This document shows positions 50,401 to 63,511 of a stretch of 64,000 bases of DNA, piece by piece. The first letter of the stretch is position 1. The number at the start of each line of letters is the position of its first letter. The position numbers were made by a program, and so were the translations under genes. Under the pieces are notes generated by a model. That model made no database searches. It was given only the letters and a program-made list of their open reading frames with translations, and was not told the origin of the DNA. Origin of the DNA: Tomocerus qinae (lineage: Eukaryota > Arthropoda > Collembola > Entomobryomorpha > Tomoceridae); assembly GCA_020055645.1 (NCBI GenBank), contig CM034546.1, positions 119,896,375-119,960,374 on the forward strand, written 5' to 3'.

Positions 50401-53400
50401 CATGACATGTGCATTTCTCGTCACACTTCACTACGCTCAGTCTTTTTATCACTTATTTTAGTCAACTTTAATTGTAACCATTTTTGCGGTCGTTGACTTA
50501 CACTTACATCTAGTTCTGCTTTATCAATTCGTTCTAACTAATGTTCATGAAATATTTTATGGTTTATAGTGTGAATTGTTAATAAATTTTAATTGTCTGT
50601 GACTAATACAGGTCGGAGTTATTAACCCATCTGCAAATTACAAACCCGGGAACACCACTGGGACGACAAATATAAGTCTGAACTTCCCTATGAAACGAGA
50701 AAGAGACCGGGATGACGTGTTAGATGCCAAGCAAGCAAAATTTAGCTCGTTCTTTTCCAGTCCTACACCACCAAATCCTTTGGGAACTCTCCAAAATGCA
50801 TCACAGTCTCCTTACGTCTCGATGGAATTCACTTGGAGTGGTTCTCTCCTTGTTGCATTGGACCATGTATCTCATCTTCATGTTTATAAAATACATCCTA
50901 ATATAGATGCAAGTACGTCATTCACGACCACGATATTAATACTATTTAGTGATTCTTGAAAATTCGTGAAAATAAAGACATGTATTTTCATTTTTGTTTA
51001 GGTACTGCTACCACATTAATTGAGCTCAGCATGATTGGCGGTTTAGATCCTTGGGATATAATGATGTGTGTACGTCAAAATCTCATGGAAAATATAACTG
51101 ATCGTTTGAGTGAAACATTCGCCAGACAACCCCCTCCAGTACAAAACCATTACAACGTTAGAATATTGGTTATTAAAGCTGCATTATATAGGTAATTGAC
51201 TAAAATAATTTCCCGGACCTTGCAAACCACGAAAGGATTATAATTTATATAATATTGTCTTATGGCTTTTCTAAAACTTAATTACGTAAATATTTCAGAC
51301 TTGCCTGTGGGGGTACAGCTAGAACTAATGATCAGCAAACACTTTTAACACTTCATTTAGTTTCTGGGGCTTTAAAGTCACTTCTACGTCCACGAGACCT
51401 CTCATCACATGACAAAGGACCAGCAGAATCCTTATCAGGTATGCAAAATGCAACTATCTTGCAATTAACATATGTCATTAACAGATGTATAACCTTAAGC
51501 CGTATTCGTTCGGGCTATCAAAATTATACTCCTCTGATGACATCATACCAGTATCTAATATTCCTCAAGTTAAGGATTAAGATTCTAAAATATAAAAATA
51601 TTCAATTTGTAATTTTATTTCAATGTTCAGGATTACTTAGTGCAAAAGGAGAAGCATTGTCCGACATAAATAAAGTTCTTGTACACATCGTGGCCACAGA
51701 ATACGCAGTCGAAGCACCAACTTTACAATCTGTTCAGCAGTTTCTGCAATGGTGTGCGGACTTGGCTTTAAAATTGTTGGCTACTTTGCCTGATTTAAGG
51801 CACTCAAGAGCACCAGGGGTAAGTTCACTTTTTCTTTTTCTGTCTTTGTAAATACTTTACTTATATTCTTACCATTACAAACAGTTATATTTAAAAAGAT
51901 GTTTTTATTCGGTTTATCAATTAGTAATTTTTTCACATGCCTAGATTCTAGTTAGCTGAAATATGATACATATAAGCCACTATTCTAGTTCATAATCAAG
52001 CTTATATTTAACATAATTAGTAATTTAGGCGGAAATCAGTTAATGTTTTTAATGTACCACAACGCATACCTCTATGTACTAAATTTAGCACATGAAGGTA
52101 TGCGTTGGGGTACATTATTGAAAACATTAGTTGTTAAAGCTGTTGAATAGCTAAAAATATCTATTTTCAACGTAATATTGGTTTTAATGAATAACATCAT
52201 GTTGGAGGGGATATTATTTTATTTGGATATTGTAAGTATTACACCAAACTTAAAATTACAGCTACTATCAAAAGTTTAGTTTTAAAAATAGTCTACAACT
52301 TTTGCGCATATTGATCACATAATAATTACCTTTTTCTTTTACATTACAGTGGGAAGTCTGTCGAGATTCTAAGGCAGTGGGAACACTCCGTGAATTGATA
52401 GTTCTGATGAGGATCTGGGGATTAATTCGTCCCTCTTGTTTGCCATACTTTAGAAAAACTTCAGAAAGTTTGGATGTTCTTCCATTACTTTTCCGCCTGC
52501 TTACCCGATTGTCTGTTGCTCCGCATGACCCTGATGAGGCGTTAATTGGTAAGTCTGTAAATGCGACTAATTGCTTCTGTTGTCTATCGCCTATGTATGC
52601 AAATGCTGACGCAACTAAATAGTTCTTAGCAATAAGATTACCGCATTTCCTATTCTATTTTATGCTATCCTCATTAACATCATACAACATGCATGGGAAT
52701 TCTTACAGATTTGTAGCTTTGGTAGCTTCACTACAATAAACAAGATGAGTTGCACACAGATTTACTATGCATAAGCAGTGGCATACATAATAATGTACTG
52801 CCATCATGTGCCGTACACACAAAGAAAATGTATCTTTACTGATAGTACATTACATTTGCCTAATGCTTCACAAGGCAGAATACGTAGTTTTTAGTTTCAT
52901 TTGGTTTTAATTCCACATCGTCGTGAGAAGTAATTTATAGGGGCGGCATTATCTATGAAGTTGGAATTTGCATTAATGGCAACTATTACCAACATAAGAT
53001 TTCACGGTCTCTTCTATAGCATTTTGCCGCATCATTGCTTAAACTAGATCTTAATATTTAAAGATCCTGTTTTCTAATAGCAATTTGCAATAGTTTGCCA
53101 TAGAACTTAGACGGTAAAATTAAGAAATAAAAACAATTGCAAATTCTATTCAAATTCATACTTCATAAACCGTTAGTATTGGTACTAGACTTGTGGCATG
53201 TAAAACAGAACGGAAATTAGGTACCAATATTTCTCTTGGTTTTTCGGTTTACGCTAGAAATGAATGGCTTCCGTAATAGATTTCTGTGAACTCAATTCTC
53301 AAAGTCTCAGTTGTATTAGTGATTAGCCTATCTAACGTTCAATTGTCACTTCTTTTAATATCCTTTGCAACCTATAAATGTAATCTCTGCATATTCTGCA

Positions 53401-56400
53401 ATATTGAAATACAATACAATAGTCTGATGATGCCATCCTTATCGTGAAAGAAAATAATTTTTTACTATCTTGTCTTTGACTTGCAATTTTCAAAGTACAC
53501 AGTTATGGCAAGTTTTGCTGCTAAGTATAACTAAATAATAATTTTATGTTACATCAACATTCAATGATCTCGCTTACTTACATAATATCTGATCACAAGT
53601 TTATATGGTTTAGTTAAACTCGCTGGTAAATCCATGCAAACTCAGCATGAATAAATAAATTTATGTAGAATTGCTAGTATTATTAGGTATGACCGTATGA
53701 CTGGCATGACTTGTATAGTTGTAGGAAAAAGTAAACAGGAGATTTGCAACCAGGACAGTTATTAAGCCCGTATATAAACTTAGATGTGGTCTAGCCGAGT
53801 AAATGAAAGAAACGAAAGGACTCAGCAAATATTATGTTCGTGAGCTATTTTAAGTTGTTTTTATGTAATGGGAAGCAGGGAGAGAAGAGGTGTTGACGGA
53901 CTGCAGAAGTGTCACATTACATTTATTTATCAGACATAGACAATGTTAGTGTTCAGCTATCGTGTTTATTGAGTCTCCTTTTAACATGAATACAATTATG
54001 CATGGAATAGAGAGTATTGTTTTATGAATATTCGTGAGGTAATTTGCCATTTAGGTGACTGACAAGCACAGACACTGAATGCCATAAAGAATTACAGCAT
54101 ATCAAGGAAATGTGAGAAGGAAAAGGCCTGACATTTCACATGTGTTCAGCTTATTAACCGCAGATGTCACCAAGAAATAAGAACATAAGTTGATACTGCA
54201 TAGATATGCTTGAGCAGGGAAAGAGTGTTGAATCTAAAGAAAAGAAATGAGGCGGAATGAAGCATTAATGGTAATCATAATGACAATGGAGTATTAAGCA
54301 TTTGGGTTCCACTTTAAGTACAGGACAATGCAGACTTACGTCTCTTATTGTCACTTACTATGTAGATGTGCCTTTCCTGTCATGCTCATGCTGTCAGTGT
54401 CAAGATTGGTGATGCCAAATGGCAAACACGTTGTCATGTACTTTATGCGAACCAAGGTATTCTATAACCTCACTGAATTGATTTTCTCTTCGTTGCAATT
54501 TTAAGCTTTGGTTCGTGAACTCAAGCTGCGTTGCAATTTAAGTGTTAAGATATCAATATAAAATATTAACTACTGTTTGTTTTCAATGAAAGTTGATTTG
54601 CTTCTACTTTTGTAATAGGCTACATTATATGAACAGTTTATGGTTAACCCCAAACATGCACTACTGTTTAAAACCACACACTGTCCTACTATATTAAGCA
54701 CCATTAAATACTACCATTTGAGTTTAACTTCTGATTTTTAATTAAAACTTGTACTTAGGGTTAGGAATACAATAGAAGACTGAAAGTTGCCAAATGTTAA
54801 TTTTTCACACTTCTAGTGCTAAATGCATTACAGCTAGCTATGGAACCTTTTTTGCAAAATATTCATATACAATTACTGTATTGCCATATGACATGCGACA
54901 GCATTATATATTCTGTACTTAGTAGTCCCCAGTCCATGAAGAAACTAGTTATGTACTTATTTTGTATTTTCTAATTATTGAAGAAAATTTTAAATCCATA
55001 ATTATAGGTTTATAAAGCACAATAGGCTTAAGTATTTGGCTTCATGATATGCATTCGGTAAGTAGTAGCTAACAGCAAGAAACATTTAAGTTTAAGTTAA
55101 TAAATGTAAAGGTAGTAACTAAATGAAAACCAAATGGGGCAAAATGATAGCTACTAAACCGTACTGGGAGTAGACACAAGACGCAACGGAGCAGAATCTT
55201 TATTATGGTACCACTAAAACTATGATAAATAGTATTCTCAGAAAATAGGTGCTTTGGCTTAGATTAGTTGGATTAATTTCGAAATACGTTTATACTACAA
55301 TTGTATGTAAGTTAATGGTCCTACTGAGAAATTAGGTCCAATTAGATCTCTTATTATGTAATTGCGTAAGAACAGCCGAATTTATAAAATTTAAACTCAA
55401 TTCTCAGTTTCTCAGACAGTCTTAATCTCAGCTTTTGTGAAATGATTGTGCCTAAGGAAATCAAGTAGCTAAGATTAATATTCGAATATTACCTAGTGAA
55501 AACACTAAGTACCTAAACTATGCTACAGATAGAAGTGTGTCATGGTCCTATAAAGTCGCATTACCTGTATTTCCTTGCCACCATGATGTTTGTAAGACAT
55601 TTACTGAACCCGTCACAATTCGTGGCTTCCCTTAGATTTGATGACAATACTTGTTCAAGTGAATTGTTTGTATCATGTGAACTCTCATCACTTCCTTATT
55701 ATTCCATAGATTGCTATGTCATCGTAGTTCTACATACATCGTACCTCATAATGAAGTTCATTTACTACATATGGCGAATTTATAACAGTATGGCGAAGTG
55801 TCTTTATTGTATTAATTTGTAATTGTAGAATGAATGGTACAATACTGGTAGCAAATGCAAGCAGCAGCCTTACATAATACAATATTCACCCATGTCTTGT
55901 TTTGTCGCTTGATGTTTAATACTAATTTGTTTTAGAAAAGCAGCGTTAGTTGTTAGTAAGTAAATTTGATAGGCTTCTTTACAAATCAGTTTGTACTTAT
56001 GTTCATTTGGTAAATGTTTTTAGTTGTTGCATGCGTCCGTATTACAATGATGACAACGTTCTGGATCTCGTTGTTTGATTTACTAGAATCGGAATGTTAT
56101 GTTTAAGTAGGCAGTTTATTCATCATGTTTTAAACTTTGAGAGTACTTTGAATGGCATTTCATAGAAATAGAATAGCTATACTCCCACTTGTATCAGCAT
56201 TTTGTTAAGGTTTACTTTTCTGTATAGAATTCTCCACAGCTTCTCACACATTTGTAAGATATTATATTATATGTACAAGTGTACATACTGTAAAAGACGT
56301 ACAAGTGTCTTTCAGGAACCCTAAGGTTTCTGCCGTCACCGTCAGTGCACTGTATTCTAACGGGCTCATATTTAGTGGGAAGAACTTTGACCGTTTATAC

Positions 56401-59400
56401 TTATATCGTTGTTGTTTGGTTGGGGTTGCTATTGGGTGGTTTAAGACCTTCGGATATTTATAATACATACCAGTGGGTTATAATTTCCACCCCTCGGTAA
56501 TTCTTAGTACGGCAAAACGACAAAATATATATGTGGTGGTGTACCTAAAAGGAGGTATTTACAATTTACATGAATGCATGTTTTTGAGTGTTTCCAGTAG
56601 CAGGCTGAGAGTGAGTTATTATGATTATGCGTTCTAAGTATATTATTTCCATATTGTGTTGCTTAATATATTGTATTGTTAGCACAGCATGATGTCTACT
56701 ATGTATAGTATAGTGTAGTACTTTAGTCAGTGAGTCCAGCTAGTGTCAATACATGGGTAGGTAGGTACCTATTTGTATTCCTGGTGATCTAAGACCTTCT
56801 GTCCTGTTACTGTTCCATGAATTGGAGTGACATGATATTTGGTGTATTCGTATTGTATTGTTTGCCATGTAGCGTCTTTAACCACTCCGTAAAGTGAGGG
56901 TATTCAAGTGTCTGTTAGAATCTAGTTTAGACATTTCTTATCAGTGTCTTCTTGACTGAGACGAGTGGAATAATACGGTCGTCCGTATCAGTTTTCTTTT
57001 GGCCTTCCGTATTAGTCATTATTTCACTGTACAATACATATATTGTACTCGGAATTGTTTTATTTTGATACCCAAGCACCAAGTCATTTTGTGGAGAGAC
57101 AGGATAAAATTGACATTCTATCTAATATATTATCGTGCTACTGATGCAAGTATATTATGACCAGAGTGTCGTTAAAGAAGAGTCCAAGAGTTAGAGTGTA
57201 GGTTTTCGTTTTGTTTCCTGATTTACTCTTCTCTAGCTCCAGTTGGGTTTTATCGTGTTTCATTTCCTTAGCTCTGCATACACATGACATTATAGACGTA
57301 TGCAATTCATCCGCTCTTCAGTTGAGATGAAAAAGTGACCCGAGTTGTAGCAGATTAGCTTAAATATTTGACTCGCAAATCTACATGTAAACACTAGGGA
57401 ATCTGATTCGAACTGGACGTATTCCACAAAGCTGGGAGAGGATCATAAAACTCAATTTTGAAAGCAAACATCTGCTCACCAGACAAATTGGTTAGTATTA
57501 TTTTAGCTTGTTTTCGTTGTCTACGACTAGCTGAGTTTTATATCTTTATCCATAAGTAGGGTTGAATTTGAAGAGGATCCTTATTACTTTGATACTATAT
57601 TATAGGCTATTGGGCTGTACAACAATCTGAAAGGAATACGTGATTGGGAAACAAACATTAATTTCCTTGTGGACATAGACAGAGTATTGGAAATCACGTC
57701 AACTAAGAGTAGTTCTTGACGTAGTGATCATGGGGATTGGTAAAAGTAAACCTATAGAATTTTCAGAAGCGACAGCTTCTGAACACTATATTCAGAATCA
57801 TCGTGGTAAACCTCGTAAGTCCTCTCTCTTCATTTACACTTCTACAATATACAAATGAGAACCAGCATTGTTGATGTGGGGGAATCAGGGTCGAAGAATA
57901 TTTGATTGGCCTCTATACATGTTATCAGCTTTTGTTATGAAGTACTTTTAAGTTTAAATTATTGCAAATACAATTTAGGATGAATTTTTGGGATATTTTT
58001 TGGGTTTCTTAGACTCTGATTCTCCAAAAGTTAGGGAAAATGACCTGCGACCCACGTAAAATAAAATGTCAATTTAGAAAAATATTGAACTTAAATTGTA
58101 GATACAATAGTAGATTTTAACGTATTTAATAGTTAAATATTATTGGCTTAAGAAAGAGTTCACTAACTACAATATTATTTATTTGCCCCAATTTTTGAAA
58201 TTACAGTTAATTAACTGATTTAATATAAATCTAAACGATAAAAATGTTCTGCGTATTATTAATATATATATGCCCGATGCATTATGCATTATGCATCCTA
58301 TGTATGTGTCGAATTTACTTGATCGTTCTTGAAATCTGTCGTTAATTTACGGGTGTCAATTTTCACCTCTCAAAAGCTTTCCTCTTAAAAGATATAACAA
58401 TGTATGTCGCAGGTCTGGTCGTTGGGTATGTAATAAAATAATTATTTTGTGCAATTTACAATTTTGTAAAACTTGCATATTAAAATGAACAGATGAAAAT
58501 GCTTTAAATCGACCGGATTCTAGGAAGCTAAGCACAGAGACGAAACCATTGAGCTCAGCATACACGGGATTGTATATTGCATTAGGCTTTGCGGCCCTTG
58601 TCCTTATATTAGTGATTTTCGGAATGTATTGGGACAATAGACGCAAACGAAAGCCAAGACACGATGAAGAGAAAGGAAAAGATAAGCGAAAAATATACCC
58701 ACAAGATCTACACACGAAAGACGGTTCCTCTTACGCTGGTTCACTTACAACGACTGCAGAAGTGCAGCCGAAACAAAGCATGCATCAAGACTATTTTCCT
58801 TCTGCCCCCAAAAAGGGATTGAATTTCGGAGCATACAATGTTCAACCTTCGGACAACGACTTAAGGGAGACGTCTTCTTACGCATCATCAAATGTGACAC
58901 ATGAAGTGTCAATTCCTCGCATGTACTCGAAAATGGACTCAATTCCATACACAGAATTTAATTTGGAGGACAATGAAAGGACCCCTTTACAGGACTACCT
59001 TCGCTTAACTCCGGAAATTCAGCATCTAGACAGTCTTCCAGAAACTGAGAAAGGCTATGCAAGTAACCCAACTATGCCTAGAAGAGATTCGGTAAAAGGA
59101 ACTGAATCTAAAATATAATACATTCTTCCGTGACATCGTGTAAGGACACACAAACATGTCCCAAATAGTTTTAATATAAAATATACACAGATTGTTTTCC
59201 AGAGTTTAGTGTATTGTTAGTGTCAATACTGACTTACTTAAAATGCATTGACTGATAGTTGTTCAGGTTCAGTTTTATAATCGTCCATTTCTTAATCAAA
59301 TGGTAATCCTAATAATAATAAATGTACGAACTAACAAGAAAACACTAACACTAGGTTGATATCAGACAATTTTTTTAGATAATTACAGAAAATTTTTGCT

Positions 59401-62400
59401 TTCTTCCTTTCAAATGCTACAATTTATTGCATGTTTTGATAGTATTTTTTGAATTGTTTAAAACAGCCCCAGTTAACAATCAGTAATCCGTATCTAATGT
59501 GTTAGGTCCATAAGTGTCCTAAGGGTAGTATGTGTACAGTTATAAGTTATTACCCTATATAAATACATGACTTAAGTTGACATGAAATTTTAAACCATTG
59601 GATAAATTAAGGGTTTCGAGGTTTCAATGCAGAACTAACCATAAAAGTCGGATCAGTGAAATTATCATATTCAAGATTTGGTTGATTTTATCAATAAGTT
59701 GTTTTTATCAGATTCTGTTTTAATGTATGTTTCACTTTGTTGTGTTAGTTTTATGAAACAAACCATGGCCTAGCCGGGATTTTTATATTAAGTATGCCTA
59801 ACCTAACAATGGAAAATGTATTTCATTCGCCATCAAAAATAATTTGCAAGGTCCAAATTTACGGATTAAAAATATAACCAAGTTTTGTTATTGTTACTAC
59901 TTTAGTATATGTTGGTAACACTTGTAGAATTATTTTAAATGAAAAGTATGTTACACTTATCTACTACAGTACTTACCGCAGTACTGATATATACTAGTAG
60001 AATTCTGGAAAGAATAAATTTTTTATGTTTAATTGATTTTATGAACTATAGTATACTATGCGTTTATTTTTTCAAGTGAAACATTTCGGTTTATGCAAAC
60101 AATACCCAGTACAGCTAGGAACAGCCAATAATTAAGGCTTAAGAGGGGTAAAAAAATTTTGGCAGGTTTGCTTAGTTGTAAGTGGACATACTAAAACGTG
60201 TATTGTAGGTAGTTTTTTCATTGTTATGTAATTACAACATTGCAATCAAAATTTGCTCAAACAATCAAACAAGGTGCTGCGATTACTTCTATTTCGAGGT
60301 CGGATGGTGCCTAGTTTGGAATGTACTCAGGACTTAGGTCGTCCAACCGAGAAGAACGGACAAAAAATTTAAACGAGTTATCTCTATTTGTTCCGTGTAC
60401 TGCGTCCTATATTGTGTCGTCCGATTTCGTCTGCATTTGTTCGAATTAGTCCGAATTTCATTTTTCGGTCCACCAACAGTTGGGCCTTGTGCTACTGCCT
60501 AACACTTTGTCAATGAGAACCTGTTGAGTTACTCAATTCGATTCAATGAAAGATAAAAAGTTTTAGTTTTGTATTGGATCCGTTTCCTGTAATTTGAGTG
60601 TTGATATTTCTCCGTAAGATTCGTTTGTATGAGACAGCAAACGCAAGTATCTTTCTACAGGTAGTAATAATTATTGTGTGGATCGAGGAAAAGAGTTTCG
60701 GTCTATATAATAAATGCTGTCAGCTGTGGTACTAATTGTAAATGAGGAGCTAAGTTTTTCGAGGTGATTTGCTGGGTGAACATTCAGGGCAGTATTCTCT
60801 TACCCACTCAACAAATTAGTCCGGATAATTGATTAATATATCACATAATAAATGTAATCGAGTTCCGGGATTCTTTGTTCCTAGAAGTCGGTCACTGTAT
60901 TGAGAAATAAATTGAAGTTTTAGTTCAACCACTATTCGCTTTTGCACTGAATGAACTTTGTAGTTTTGTCAGACTAATTGAGTGAACTGTTTTTTTGTTT
61001 CTGGAAACTACTATCGTACGACTGTCGTCGCCCATGTGTATTTACATAATAAGTACATCTACATCTTCCCTTTAGATTCATTTTCCGTACACTTAAAGGT
61101 TATCGGTAAGCGAATAGCTAAGCAGAAAAGCCTTTTTGGCTCGGTTACGTGTAACATTTTGTTTTGATTTTCAGGATGAGATGCTACTGAGTTTCTAGTT
61201 ACCAAATAAGTAGTAGGAGATTTCTAAAAACTTTTTGCTCTTGATTCGCCATTCTTCTACGGAATTTGACGATGCGATGTTTATGCTGAAGTAATGCTAG
61301 CTCGTTAGTCGATACCAACTAAAGATATGTTCGACTGCATATGTGTTTTTAGTATTCGTTGTGTTTTACAACAGACGTCTGCAGTTACAAAAATTCCACG
61401 TAGCGTGATTGATTGCATACCTGTCGTCTGCACCTTTTAAAATGCTTTTTTCTAGGTAACTGAATGTGAAATGGATATTTGCACCATTGCTCATAACATA
61501 CAAAATAGTGAAATGAATGAATCCTCTTATGTGACTAACAACGTTTAGCAATTTAGCTCGAACTACAAATACTATACGTAAGTTAATGGTTTTACTCTAT
61601 GTTTTTAAAAATGGTCTGTGCTGTGCGAACTTTAGTGGTGAAAAGTTATTGCCTTTGATTTTTCTCTTACTCTACTACCTGTAGATTGAATGTTGCTTAA
61701 GCTATGCTTTGCTTACCTGTCCTCAAACATGACATGAAATTTAACCATGCAATAATTTGATATTTTTAGATGAATGTTGCCTTCTTCCAAGTGAAGTACA
61801 AATTCCTAGTTATAATGCTTACTCATCCAGTAGAAATCACGGACTTGCGTCCAGTCCTGTTTTCTCAAGGAATTCTCCAATGCAGGTACCGTTTCAATTT
61901 GTTTTTGTTAAAATATTCCTTGCTGGTTGATATTTTAGTGTATTTTCTGTATCTATTTTTCGTCAAAGATATACATAGTATTTGTAGCCTGTACAGTAAT
62001 TATCTAACGTCAAGCGTACGTGTCACTCCGTGTTCATAATAATGGTTCAACAAGTGCATTATTATTCCTTGGTTAGTAGGTTAATTATTTGAAAAACTCG
62101 GATGGTTTTAGGAAGTCATTGTACTGTGTGGATTGTAGTCAGGATACATATTTCTGCAACACAGCATCTGTAATCCGAGCCAAATTCAGTGTGTAATTAG
62201 CCACACGCGACTGAGCGAGCTACTTTCGGAAGTTGGTCTTTGAAAATGCTTAGGTACCTTCCGACGTAAGTTATTATATCGCAAAGAGAAAGCGAATTCG
62301 GAAGCGAGAGAGTGCTTGGGATGAATAAGCCTTTTCGGGCTAATTAACTTTTAGTTTAGACCGATACACATTATATAGAATGCTTAGCTAATCAATGTAT

Positions 62401-63511
62401 TTCGGTAATAGTGACCATTATAGTGCAGGTGGCTAATATATTTTTCTGGTTCAGATTGTAGGAGCGGGTTGAAGAGCTTTATAAGGTGACTATGTTATAA
62501 TCGTTGGTAGTATTTCTAGTTCTATTACATCTTTAAGTAATACGTGCTTTCTACTTATATGGTACAAATGTATTTCTACTATAGACCGTTTTGGTTGTCT
62601 ACGCGTTCTGCTGCGGTTATTGAGTATATAGATATCTATGTCTATAATGTTAATACATTCAGAAAAACTGTATCAAGCATGTAATACTGGCAATTCCGCG
62701 ATTAATGACCTGTTACGTGAACGTGAATATTAAACACACAACGTTTGTGAAGCTTATATGACAATTTAATTTTCTTAACAAGGACTATTAGACCTAATGG
62801 AAAGGTGTCATTCATTGAAAATGTTTATGCATTGCTTTAGAATCCTGACGTAACTTTGTAGAAAACTTACAATGAGATAGAAAATGCTTAGATAGTGTAA
62901 AATCACAACTTCAACTGAGATTATTGGATTTTATATTCATTGGAGATACAAATTCCAGAAATAAAATACAATTTCAATGTAATTTGACAAGAAGTACTTG
63001 TAATTTAAATGAATAAAACGCTTGTTGGTTTTCAGCTTGAGTTTGGAGTGAATCCAATGATTGTGATGAGCAACTCCGAAGGTAACGGGGAAAATTGGAT
63101 CGATGGGATGAGACTTATGTGGCTGGGGAAGAATCCTGTGGGTGTAAAGGTTTGCAACAGGTAATTGAATTTTTTTTGCCTTCCTTACAAGTTTTGTGGA
63201 AAGATATATTTTGTGTTCAGTATGTACTGGTTCGTATGTACGTTATTCTTTAGCTCTGACGAGAAGCCACAACAGAGCTAATTTGACATCATTTTTTTTC
63301 TGAAAATTTAATTACTAACAGTGGATGGGGTTCTTTATTTTCTCGCAGATGCGGATGTTCAACGCTAATTCACTTGGCTCCGAGGTCTGCTGCGAACAAG
63401 GCTTGGGATCAGAGGTGGTTCAAGAGTTGCCCTTGTGGAGGGAACTGGAAAATTCCAGCTTACCTTCCACAGCCGAAAGCCATAGATCCTGACACGTTTT
63501 TGAATTTTTAA
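47425..63511 (+). CDS. MED16: Mediator complex subunit 16 (MED16)
   Basis: Tail-module subunit of the RNA polymerase II Mediator, nuclear, linking activators to the complex. Fifteen coding exons: 47425-47480, 47589-47768, 47933-48131, 48257-48500, 48581-48727, 48821-48993, 49585-49815, 50612-50912, 51002-51191, 51299-51438, 51631-51818, 52350-52548, 61770-61885, 63036-63160 and 63349-63511; 883 aa (human 877). The N-terminal WD40-like propeller includes VHLHWDHSGVKLLVASEDGK and NLVAFTSYVDL. The C-terminal helical part includes GGLDPWDIMM, LQWCADLALKLLATLPD and ELIVLMRIWGLIRPSCLP. The end carries the metazoan cysteine cluster CNRCGC...WDQRWFKSCPCGGNW, matching human CTRCGC...CLCGGLW. Intron 12 is 9.2 kb and contains another gene. 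Exon 13 starts with DECCLLPS, as expected after PDEALI, which ties the two halves together. Confidence 0.95.
52037..52133. ncRNA. 97-nt intronic hairpin, candidate pre-miRNA or MITE remnant
   Basis: Located in intron 11 of MED16 (51819-52349). The left arm 52037-52077 pairs with the right arm 52090-52133: 39 of 41 left-arm bases pair, including three G-U pairs. There are two mismatches (52072/52095 and 52059/52108) and one 3-nt bulge (52118-52120). The loop is 12 nt (52078-52089). Size, loop and bulge pattern fit an arthropod miRNA precursor, but a short foldback transposon would look the same. Transcription as part of the MED16 pre-mRNA is assured if the intron model is right; processing is unknown. 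Confidence 0.4.
57730..59118 (+). CDS. Unrecognised single-pass membrane protein nested in MED16
   Basis: Two coding exons, 57730-57814 and 58493-59118, GT-AG, frame-compatible (phase 1), giving 236 aa. I do not recognise the family. Exon 1 encodes MGIGKSKPIEF..., which has an N-myristoylation-like start (Gly2, Ser6). Exon 2 gives an about 22-residue hydrophobic helix at residues 54-75, then a strongly basic segment (RRKRKPR, KDKRK), and an about 150-residue polar tail rich in Ser, Tyr, Pro and Asp/Glu ending in TESKI. By the positive-inside rule the tail is cytosolic, making the N-terminus extracytoplasmic. That conflicts with myristoylation. The reading frame of exon 2 is open for 626 nt in an AT-rich intron, far above chance. 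AATAAA lies at 59317-59322. The first exon is less certain than the second. Confidence 0.65.
59317..59322 (+). promoter_or_regulatory. Polyadenylation signal (AATAAA) of the nested membrane-protein gene
   Basis: AATAAA lies about 200 nt after the stop at 59118. Its presence inside the MED16 intron supports an independent transcript. Confidence 0.45.

Larger units (their letters stand above)
52549..61769 (+). other. 9.2 kb intron 12 of MED16
   Basis: The longest intron in the window. It carries the membrane-protein gene at 57730-59118. The remaining roughly 5.2 kb before and 2.6 kb after it show no supported exon. A short (ATGCATT)n run lies at about 58276-58296. A less AT-rich patch around 60290-60490, with several GTCCGA/TCGGAC words, may be old repeat sequence. 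Confidence 0.8.

Noticed and set aside
55520..55822. 100-codon plus-strand ORF in MED16 intron 12
   Set aside because: Composition follows the surrounding sequence; no domain, signal or splice support.
57396..57425. TCGAAC string suggesting a minus-strand tRNA
   Set aside because: Flanking bases do not pair as a T-stem.
58401..58426. Possible 13-nt micro-exon or alternative ATG exon before the nested gene's main exon
   Set aside because: As a micro-exon it breaks the frame. As a start exon it needs a weak gtctgg donor, and the exon at 57730-57814 fits better.
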